Positions 1 through 6,339 of a stretch of DNA of 9,648 nucleotides are shown in pieces. Below the pieces are notes generated by a model that had not been told where the DNA came from, ran no database searches, and saw only the letters and a list, made by a program, of their open reading frames with translations. The position numbers and the translations under genes were made by a program. Each line of letters begins with the position of its first letter. The first letter of the stretch is position 1. This DNA is from an uncultured Prevotella sp. (GTDB taxonomy: Bacteria; Bacteroidota; Bacteroidia; Bacteroidales; Bacteroidaceae), in the NCBI GenBank assembly GCA_900556795.1, contig USQD01000062.1, positions 1 through 9,648 of the forward strand, given 5' to 3'.

Positions 1-1412
<1,412 letters not shown>

Positions 1413-1450
1413 TTATTAATACTATTTTAAATTGATATATACCTTAAATA

Positions 1451-1482
1451 TATAGGGTCACCTATACCTTATTATATATAGG
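1451..1482. repeat. Three alternating TATAGG/CCTATA half-sites upstream of the GH2 gene
   Basis: TATAGG (1451-1456), CCTATA (1461-1466) and TATAGG (1477-1482) form two overlapping inverted repeats that share the middle arm, with gaps of 4 and 10 bases. They lie 51-82 bp upstream of the GH2 start. This could be an operator, or an RNA switch between two mutually exclusive hairpins if the GH2 gene is read through from upstream. The stretch is AT-rich, so chance is possible. No convincing -7 box was found beside it. Confidence 0.35.
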
Positions 1483-1486
1483 CATC

Positions 1487-2177
1487 TTACTTGATGGCAA
1501 GATACTTATCATATTCGCATGCGGTGAAGCACCTTGGTAAGGGCTGCACGAACCTGACCATTGCTCAAATTCTTAGGCAACGTCTGGTACCACGCCATCA
1601 GAGCCAGCGGCTGCATGGCAGCCATACAGTAAGGAATGCTTCTTCCGAATACAGGGAAGGTTCCCTCAGGAGAGATGAATCTTTCGAGAATAATACTGTA
1701 CTTCTGGCAGCGCTTCAACTCTCTATCATAATACTTCTGATAGTCGAGGCGGGAATTTACCTTAGCATCTACCATCGCCTGGAGAGTTTCCAGATACATA
1801 GGATGGAACACATAACTGCTGTAGTAATCGAAGGCGAATACAGGACCATCGGCATACCAGCCATCACCTACATACCACTCCTCTACCTTGCGGCAAGCAG
1901 AATTGACGCGATATTCATCGATCAGTCTGCCGAAGCACTCCATATAGAGCACCTTCTTGTTGCGGTTGTCGAAGCTGGGACTGAACTCTGTCTGCATGTT
2001 CTTCTGCAGCTCGCCCTTAGCCATGTTTTCCAAAACAGGCTGCGCCATCTTATAGGTAAGCGAGCACCAATATTGGCGGTCGCTCTGCTGTACTGTCTTT
2101 TTCTTGGCAGAAATTCCCATGAACGGAACCAGCACCAAGACGAGGGTCATCATGATATTTCTATATATATAATTCAT
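1487..2177 (-). pseudogene. DUF2264-family secreted protein, decayed by two internal deletions
   Basis: The open frame 2177-1509 encodes 222 residues, whereas DUF2264 proteins usually have about 400. It has a signal peptide (hydrophobic residues 10-20, cleavage near GISA) and then family hallmarks: RQYWCSLTYKMAQPVLENMA, YMECFGRL (79-85), DEYRVNSACRKVEEWYVGDG, YADGPVFAFDYYSSYVFHPM, ISPEGTFPVFGRSI and LSNGQVRAAL. From memory of the family, about 90 residues that normally separate the FGRL and DEYRVN motifs are missing, so residues 85/86 (near 1922) form an in-frame junction. After HRM (residue 220) the frame stops at 1509, but the neighbouring frame continues EYDKYLAIK to a TAA at 1487-1489, which looks like the original C-terminus. 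That implies a second, out-of-frame loss of roughly 70-90 codons near 1514-1524. DUF2264 proteins are alpha/alpha-barrel enzymes, and some relatives are thought to be beta-glucuronidases. This copy is probably inactive. Confidence 0.75.
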
Positions 2178-2263
2178 AGATAGTCGTGAGTTTGATATTG
2201 TTTGTTATTATTGATAATTTGAATGCAAGCTGTAAGTAGCTGATTACTTCAGCTAAACAACTG

Positions 2264-2271
2264 CAAAGATA
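2264..2271 (-). promoter_or_regulatory. Bacteroidota -7 box (TATCTTTG) for the DUF2264 gene
   Basis: The minus strand reads TATCTTTG, an exact match to TAnnTTTG, about 87 bp upstream of the start at 2177. A TTG at 2290-2292 (gap 18) or TTTG at 2294-2297 (gap 22) could serve as the -33 element. The promoter appears intact although the gene it serves is broken, and it may also feed the GH2 gene. Confidence 0.6.
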
Positions 2272-2333
2272 TGTATAATTAATTAGAAACAAGCAAAGCG
2301 ACCGTATTTTTTATTGTTTTTTCAACACTGGTG

Positions 2334-2382
2334 CACCGTTTTCCCAAGAAGAAAACGATGACTTCTCCTTCAGGAAACGGTG
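2334..2382. repeat. Competing inverted repeats (CACCGTTTTCC / GGAAACGGTG and CGTTTTC / GAAAACG)
   Basis: An outer pair at 2334-2344 and 2373-2382 forms a 10-bp stem with one bulged base. The left arm can instead pair perfectly with 2351-2357 (7-bp stem 2337-2343, loop of 7). AGAAG at 2348-2351 and neighbours can also face CTTCT near 2362-2366. The structures are mutually exclusive. The region lies upstream of the -7 box at 2264, so it is not in that transcript's leader. Confidence 0.4.
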
Positions 2383-2636
2383 AGTTTTGGGAGAGAAAGC
2401 TATATGTTATACTGAGCATCCATACCCACGTACATGAGTAAACATAACCGAAACTATGAACAAATGTGACAGAGACTGTCAGGCAACTTTACTTAAGGCT
2501 TCGGGCAAAATTGGGCAAGGCTTCGGGGCACATTTCTCATGAATTTGTCTGACTCCTTATTCTTTGTTCCTGATTTTATAGACACCATCAATAAAAGGAT
2601 AAAAACTAGATGGTTTGTAAAGAAAAGCTGAAAATC

Positions 2637-2694
2637 ATGATACTTCGATGATACTTCGATGATACTTTTTGTAAAGTAATCCGAAAAGTATCAT
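2637..2694. repeat. Three direct copies of ATGATACTT at 11-bp spacing plus one inverted copy
   Basis: ATGATACTT starts at 2637, 2648 and 2659; the first two full units are the 11-mer GATACTTCGAT in tandem. AAAAGTATCAT at 2684-2694 is the exact reverse complement of ATGATACTTTT at 2659-2669, giving an 11-bp inverted repeat with a 14-base loop. The 11-bp period is close to one helical turn, which would suit cooperative protein binding. It could also be replication slippage followed by decay. Confidence 0.7.
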
Positions 2695-2759
2695 TCTCTT
2701 ATACAGCTATAAATCAAGCATATACACTATATTCTCAACCAAAGAATGAGACTTTGAGA

Positions 2760-2796
2760 CTTTTTCTCACGAAAAAACTTTTTTCGCGAGAAAAAG
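2760..2796. terminator. 37-base near-perfect palindrome, possible 3'-end hairpin of the small secreted-protein gene
   Basis: Eighteen bases (2760-2777) and their near-perfect reverse complement (2779-2796) surround one central base. The single mismatch becomes a G-U wobble in minus-strand RNA. It begins 26 bases beyond the stop at 2823. The stem contains A6 and T6 tracts, but no long U run follows the outer stem on either strand, so termination is less certain than the pairing. It could be a terminator, an RNA-stabilising hairpin or a cruciform site. Confidence 0.5.
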
Positions 2797-2822
2797 ACAA
2801 GTAAGAGAGTGGGGCATAAACT

Positions 2823-3154
2823 TTACCTCGTTTCTACGAACCGGTATTTCACTTTTGCCATCGGATAGTTATCGTTCAGACGCAGAATGATGCGATAGAT
2901 GTTATCCTTCCACTGCGTCTTCATGATGCCATCCGTCATCTGCACCTTTTCTACGGATGCCGAAAGATACTGCGCATCATATTCTAGACGAACCATACCG
3001 CCCTGAAGGAGGATTCTGCCAGTCTTCTGAACCACCGGCACCTGCTTCTGCCAATACTTGTCGCCAGCCTTCGGGAAAGGCACAAAAAAGCCTGGGCTTT
3101 CATCAACATGGATGAAAGCACCAAGCCTAATATCATTATCAATTTCTTAGTCAT
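2823..3154 (-). pseudogene. Small secreted protein of unknown function, frameshifted in a T6 tract
   Basis: Reading the minus strand from ATG at 3154 gives a good signal peptide, MTKKLIMILGLVLSSMLMKA followed by QA. The frame then leaves the body of the protein at six T residues (A6 at 3084-3089 on the plus strand). In the shifted frame the protein continues FFVPFPKAGDKYWQKQ and on to KVKYRFVETR with stop at 2823-2825. The body frame has no ATG upstream: it runs back to a TAA, leaving only GTG at 3083 as a weak alternative. Restoring one T gives a coherent 110-residue secreted protein (333 bases, divisible by three). I do not recognise the family. The body has alternating hydrophobic residues suggestive of beta strands. 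A sequencing error, a real mutation or slippage-based switching would all look like this. Confidence 0.6.
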
Positions 3155-3173
3155 ATCGTTTACTTTTTGCGTA

Positions 3174-3181
3174 CAAAGTTA
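3174..3181 (-). promoter_or_regulatory. Possible -7 box (TAACTTTG) for the small secreted-protein gene
   Basis: TAACTTTG matches TAnnTTTG and lies 20 bp upstream of the ATG at 3154. No clear TTTG was found at the expected -33 distance, so this is a moderate call. Confidence 0.45.
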
Positions 3182-3226
3182 CGAAATTATAACAAGACCG
3201 AAGTCTAGAAAAAGATAATTTTAGAG

Positions 3227-3252
3227 AAAATATCGCTTTAAAGCGGTATTTT
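3227..3252. terminator. Hairpin terminator downstream of the sigma operon
   Basis: AAAATA, T, CGCTTT, AAAGCG, G, TATTTT form a 26-base inverted repeat with one mismatched pair (3233/3246). Read on the minus strand it is a GC-containing stem followed by TATTTT, about 50 bases after the stop of the 302-residue protein at 3300. The symmetry means it could act in both directions. Confidence 0.6.
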
Positions 3253-3299
3253 ACGAGAGAGAGTTTCACATTTTCCTCAGTTTATATCTCCAGAACTTG

Positions 3300-4208
3300 C
3301 TACTTCCTCAAAGAATTGGCAGTCAGTTCCAGAAGGTTCTGCAGATATTCATCGTCTGTATCCTTCTTCATCCCATTCAGCGAAGTGGCGCAGAATTTCT
3401 TCTCGTCAGCATTCAGCAACTTAGCATACCCCTTACAGAGCTTGACAATCTTGTTGGCTACACCCGTCTGGAGGGTACGTCGAGTTACCTGATTTCCCAA
3501 ATAAGGGTATTGGTCTCTGGCATTCTTAAAGGCTGCACGGAGCGTGTTGAGTTGCATGATAAACTCTGCCGCATCCTTTGGAGGAGTCATATCCAAGTCA
3601 TAACTGCGAACCAGATTTTTGTTATACCTGATGTTGCCCAGAAAAACAAGAGAATCCAAACCCTGATCTGCTTTCATCTTATAAGATAATGAGGTCTTAT
3701 AGGTTTGCGGATCCTTGGAGTAAAACTTATAGACACTACCCAATACCACATCATTCTTTCCTGGATACCATACCAAGGCATAAACATATCGCATGGTAGA
3801 ATCCTTGCAGTCACGGATATACTGCAGGTTATAGTTGCGGTCCTTGTGAGCACCAAACAAGTAGGTCGCGGAATTGTTATTGCCATATCCCACCCGATTC
3901 GTCTCAATGCTGGCAGAACCCGCTTTCTTGGTAAAACTGATATAAGCGAGGCGACTATTGCTCAACAAAGCCTTATGAAAGGTATCCACCATTTTCTGCT
4001 TCTTTCCGGGAACGGCGAACTCAAATCCCTTCATCATACCTATATTATAGGTATTCATCGTGGAAGAAGTAACGAGGTCGTCTTGCGACAAATCCTGTAC
4101 GAATTTATCAAAAGCCTGGTCGATAGCCGGTATAGGCTTCTGGGCATGGCAAGCCGAAGAGAGCATCATCAGGCAAGCCACAAATGCTAATTTAAAAGTT
4201 GTTTTCAT
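3300..4208 (-). CDS. Secreted protein of unknown function, third gene of the ECF sigma operon
   Basis: 302 residues. The N-terminus has a signal peptide: residues 5-19 are hydrophobic, ending LMMLSSACHAQ. Cleavage after A22 (CHA/Q) fits best. C20 could be lipidated, but its -3 residue is Ser rather than Leu, so a lipobox is doubtful. The mature part starts with an acidic helix-like segment (AIDQAFDKFVQDLSQDD), then has a mixed alpha/beta region with aromatic strands (YVYALVWYPG, VLGSVYKFYSKDP) and a lysine-rich helical C-terminus. No catalytic motif is recognised. It starts 27 bases after the stop of the anti-sigma-like gene and is almost certainly cotranscribed. Small secreted proteins of unknown function often follow sigma/anti-sigma pairs in Bacteroidota, so a role in envelope sensing or as a modulator of the anti-sigma factor is plausible, but this is inference from position only. 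Confidence 0.85.
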   Translation of the reverse strand: MKTTFKLAFVACLMMLSSACHAQKPIPAIDQAFDKFVQDLSQDDLVTSSTMNTYNIGMMKGFEFAVPGKKQKMVDTFHKALLSNSRLAYISFTKKAGSASIETNRVGYGNNNSATYLFGAHKDRNYNLQYIRDCKDSTMRYVYALVWYPGKNDVVLGSVYKFYSKDPQTYKTSLSYKMKADQGLDSLVFLGNIRYNKNLVRSYDLDMTPPKDAAEFIMQLNTLRAAFKNARDQYPYLGNQVTRRTLQTGVANKIVKLCKGYAKLLNADEKKFCATSLNGMKKDTDDEYLQNLLELTANSLRK

Positions 4209-4235
4209 ATTCTTCTTCTTTTTAATTGTTTCTTG

Positions 4236-4997
4236 TTAATAAACCTCCTGGTCACCACTCACATAGTCCTCATCATGCACATTCTCCTCGCTTTCGAACG
4301 AGGCACTGGCAATTTCGGCATTGAGCGACTGGGTCTGAAGAGCATTGATGAGATAGAGTTTGAAGAACATTTCGTTCTGCTGTGCCTCCATCTCCCTGAG
4401 ATGCGCATCGGCAAGCATTTCCGGCTCAGCCAACAGAGAATCGGTGGCAATATTCTGAGCTATCCAAAGCTTTGGAGGAGCAGGAGCAAACAGATGCTGA
4501 CGATATTTCCCTGACTTGTGCTTCCTCGTTTTGGGAGATACGGAATCACCCGACTTTTTTATCTTTTCAGGCATGGAAAGATTGGCATCTGTCGATTTCT
4601 CCTCGTGGACAACAGCAGAATCAACATCCTCCGGAGTCGTTCTGCCATCGAGTTGAGCCATCTTCGAATCGTCCTGATGCCCTGTCTGTCGCCCGACCCA
4701 AGGAATAGCAAACCCTATCAGCAGGGCGATGGATGCAGCCAAACTAAGCGGCAACCATAGGCGACGCATTCGTGCCTTAGTCTTCGGATGAGCATCTTCT
4801 ACATGATTCTCTGCCTCATAGTCGAGGGGCATCCCCTCATCGAAATATCCAAACATCAGCTGATATTCCTTCAAGTCATCGCTCACATCGGGATGCTGAC
4901 GAAACCACTCCCCTAGCAGAGCCTCCTCTTCCAGAGAAGTCTCACCAGCCATAAATCGGTCGAGCAACAGTCGTATGTCCTTTTCTTTTTCGTTCAT
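4236..4997 (-). CDS. Anti-sigma-factor-like single-pass membrane protein
   Basis: 253 residues. The cytoplasmic N-terminus (1-55), LLLDRFMAGETSLEEEALL then WFRQHPDVSDDLKEY, has the helical pattern common to Bacteroidota anti-sigma factors that lack the HxxxCxxC zinc motif. A basic segment (KTKARMRR, 72-79) precedes one transmembrane helix at about 80-101 (LWLPLSLAASIALLIGFAIP), so the topology is N-in, C-out. The periplasmic part (about 102-253) is hydrophilic, low in complexity at first (Asp, Ser, Lys), with helical stretches LAEPEMLADAHLREMEAQQ and FFKLYLINALQ. No FecR domain is seen, so it is not a standard TonB-transduction anti-sigma factor. It follows the sigma gene by 45 bp. The likely role is to hold the sigma factor at the membrane until an envelope signal releases it. 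The name rests on position and N-terminal pattern rather than a clear domain. Confidence 0.75.
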   Translation of the reverse strand: MNEKEKDIRLLLDRFMAGETSLEEEALLGEWFRQHPDVSDDLKEYQLMFGYFDEGMPLDYEAENHVEDAHPKTKARMRRLWLPLSLAASIALLIGFAIPWVGRQTGHQDDSKMAQLDGRTTPEDVDSAVVHEEKSTDANLSMPEKIKKSGDSVSPKTRKHKSGKYRQHLFAPAPPKLWIAQNIATDSLLAEPEMLADAHLREMEAQQNEMFFKLYLINALQTQSLNAEIASASFESEENVHDEDYVSGDQEVY

Positions 4998-5042
4998 ATT
5001 CAGTTTCCTCCTTTATTGATTATACCTATTTATATATAAGGG

Positions 5043-5543
5043 CTATCGACATCTTTTTCTGATTTCCTGCAACATCTGCTTTCTTGCCCGCGAAAGCAAC
5101 ACGGATACAGATTCTGTGGTGATGCCCACGATTTGCGCTATTTCCTCAGAGCTTTTCTTCTCTACCTGTCGCAGATAAAGCACCTGATATTGGTTGGAGG
5201 GCAGCGCCTTGAGGCGTTTTTGCAGCCACAGCTCGTTCTCCGAGTTTTCCACTTCCACATCGGGCGACGCATAGTGGCTAGGCGACTTATCGAAAGGCTG
5301 GGCATCTATCGAAATCATCTTCCGCTTGCGAAAGAAGTCGATGCAAAGATGCTTGGCTATGCAGCCCATCGAACCTTTGGCATGAGCAGCAGACTGAATA
5401 TCATCCTTGATGGCCCAGAGCTTGAGCATCGCATCCTGTGCGATATCCTCAGCCTCATCGCAGCCAACGCCATAACCCTGACTGATTTGCAAGGCTATCT
5501 GCCGCAACTGCGGAACGATATGGATGAATTCATTCTCTGTCAT
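5043..5543 (-). CDS. ECF-subfamily RNA polymerase sigma-70 factor
   Basis: 166 residues, a typical ECF length with only regions 2 and 4. Region 2 spans about 8-76 and includes the core-binding and -10 recognition segment DEAEDIAQDAMLKLWAIKDD (29-48) and the basic IDFFRKRKM (68-76). A short acidic linker (94-105) leads to region 4 at about 108-160, with LPSNQYQVLYLRQVEKKSSE and the helix-turn-helix IAQIVGITTESVSVLLSRAR that contacts the -35/-33 element. It directs core polymerase to a small regulon, usually including its own operon. It is first in the unit with the anti-sigma-like gene (45 bp) and the 302-residue secreted protein. The start at 5543 is chosen because MTENEF begins directly before the conserved region 2 helix. 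Its target promoters cannot be identified here. Confidence 0.93.
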   Translation of the reverse strand: MTENEFIHIVPQLRQIALQISQGYGVGCDEAEDIAQDAMLKLWAIKDDIQSAAHAKGSMGCIAKHLCIDFFRKRKMISIDAQPFDKSPSHYASPDVEVENSENELWLQKRLKALPSNQYQVLYLRQVEKKSSEEIAQIVGITTESVSVLLSRARKQMLQEIRKRCR

Positions 5544-5567
5544 TTGCTCTCTTTTGTTTTATTTGTT

Positions 5568-5575
5568 CAAAACTA
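5568..5575 (-). promoter_or_regulatory. Possible -7 box (TAGTTTTG) for the sigma operon
   Basis: TAGTTTTG fits TAnnTTTG about 25 bp upstream of the sigma-factor start. No good TTTG lies at the expected -33 distance, which could mean a weak housekeeping promoter or an ECF-type autoregulated promoter. Confidence 0.35.
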
Positions 5576-5664
5576 CAACATAAACGGAAAAGAAGTGTTT
5601 TTCTTAATGGGATTAACCTATATTAACAAGAAAGTATGGATATTTTCTGTAGTTTCATAAACAA

Positions 5665-5706
5665 CAATGCCACTTCACACACCTTTTAGTGCGCAAAGTG
5701 GCATTG
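5665..5706. terminator. 11-bp perfect stem-loop abutting the lipoprotein gene stop
   Basis: CAATGCCACTT (5665-5675) pairs perfectly with AAGTGGCATTG (5696-5706) across a 20-base loop. It sits one base after the stop codon of the minus-strand lipoprotein gene (5708-5710). The sequence following it on the minus strand (TTGTTTATG) is only weakly U-rich. A terminator is the likely role, and it separates the lipoprotein gene from the sigma operon. Confidence 0.6.
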
Positions 5707-5707
5707 A

Positions 5708-6205
5708 TTATAAGACGTTGAACGAGCAGTAACACGTTGTATCTCTGTAGCCTTCTGTTGTCTCTATTCTCATTTTCTTCCCAATGCGATATGTCCCTTT
5801 CGTATATTTCTGACGTACATTGCCCAGATCAATTTGAATTTTTCTGGCAGTGTTTGGTCGGATGCCAAGACCTATCTCTATAAAGGCTGCATTCTTCAAT
5901 GGAATCTTTTTCCAACCTTTATTTTCCTTCTCGATAAAGTACTCATAACCAACGATACAAGTCCATGGTGAATTGTTGGTTATAGTCAACGTAACAACTT
6001 GAGGTTTATTCGTAAAATGCGTCTGCGAGAGTTCCAACCCAAGGTTTCCTTGTACAGAGTTGGCCTCTTTTGCTGTTTTGGTTTCTTGCTCGGATTTATT
6101 CTCTTGCACATTACTAGTTAAAGCACTTGCTTCCGTTACTTGACTATTACTTTTATCCCCAACAGAGCAAGAAAAAAACAATAAACATACAAATATCAAT
6201 TTCAT
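5708..6205 (-). CDS. Small lipoprotein with an Ig-like domain
   Basis: 165 residues. A short signal sequence ends LLFFSC, with C13 the likely lipidated residue, so the protein should be anchored in an envelope membrane. Residues 14-53 are a Ser/Thr/Glu/Lys/Gln-rich flexible linker. Residues about 57-165 look like a beta-sandwich: VVTLTITNNS, VGYEYFIEKENKGWKKIPLK, GIRPNTARKIQIDL and KGTYRIGKKM. This order (strand with NNS, a long 'FIEKE...W..IP' hairpin, 'I.PN' turn, 'GTYRI' strand) resembles the bacterial Ig-like domain found in many Gram-positive and Bacteroidota lipoproteins (Big_14 type, from memory). No catalytic residues are seen. It seems to be transcribed alone, with 134 bp to the GH127 stop upstream and a hairpin at its own stop. 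Function unknown; a binding or structural role is inferred. Confidence 0.82.
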   Translation of the reverse strand: MKLIFVCLLFFSCSVGDKSNSQVTEASALTSNVQENKSEQETKTAKEANSVQGNLGLELSQTHFTNKPQVVTLTITNNSPWTCIVGYEYFIEKENKGWKKIPLKNAAFIEIGLGIRPNTARKIQIDLGNVRQKYTKGTYRIGKKMRIETTEGYRDTTCYCSFNVL

Positions 6206-6242
6206 ATTTTCACCTAAACCAAAAGGAAATTCTTCTTCATTC

Positions 6243-6312
6243 TAAAGGAGTTAAGACAATAGTCTTTCTGGCGTAGTTTTTAAACAGCAAGACATACGTC
6301 TTAACTCCTTTA
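6243..6312. repeat. 70-base nested inverted repeat, REPIN-like
   Basis: TAAAGGAGTTAAGAC (6243-6257) and GTCTTAACTCCTTTA (6298-6312) are perfect 15-bp inverted arms. Each arm's inner end also forms its own mini-hairpin of the same form: AAGAC-AATA-GTCTT (6253-6266) and AAGAC-ATAC-GTCTT (6289-6302). Two inverted units, each with a GGAG-containing head and a small hairpin, separated by a 22-base spacer, is the architecture of REPIN/BIME elements. It lies between the GH127 stop and the lipoprotein gene. It could instead be a terminator-like structure, but no U run follows it. Confidence 0.65.
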
Positions 6313-6339
6313 ACTTCCTGAAGACAGAAGTTCTGTAAA

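Larger units (their letters stand above)
2178..2822. other. 645-bp gene-free region with repeats and palindromes
   Basis: No open frame here has a plausible start, composition or family motif. Reading both strands shows only short frames broken by stops. The region holds the promoter at 2264, competing hairpins at 2334-2382, an 11-base direct repeat AAGGCTTCGGG at 2495-2505 and 2517-2527 (22-bp spacing), a cluster of ATGATACTT repeats at 2637-2694, a GAGACTTT doublet at 2748-2763 and a 37-base palindrome at 2760-2796. It may be the residue of lost genes between two decayed neighbours, or it may hold an unrecognised RNA. Confidence 0.6.

Noticed and set aside
1491..2183. Plus-strand open frame of 230 codons opposite the DUF2264 remnant
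   Set aside because: Composition is antisense-like, while the minus strand carries recognisable DUF2264 motifs.
2460..2560. Short minus-strand frames around the AAGGCTTCGGG repeat as small genes
   Set aside because: Frames are under 20 codons or lack a start, and no promoter or family pattern supports them.
2637..2694. CRISPR array
   Set aside because: Units are 9-11 bases with no unique spacers of 25-40 bases and no cas genes nearby.
3705..4190. Plus-strand open frame opposite the 302-residue secreted protein
   Set aside because: The minus-strand gene has a signal peptide and correct operon spacing; this is a shadow.
5133..5660. Plus-strand open frame over the sigma-factor gene
   Set aside because: The opposite strand encodes clear sigma regions 2 and 4; this frame also runs through the sigma promoter.
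6243..6312. Terminal inverted repeats of an insertion sequence
   Set aside because: Only 40 bases lie between the arms, with no transposase and no flanking target-site duplication seen.
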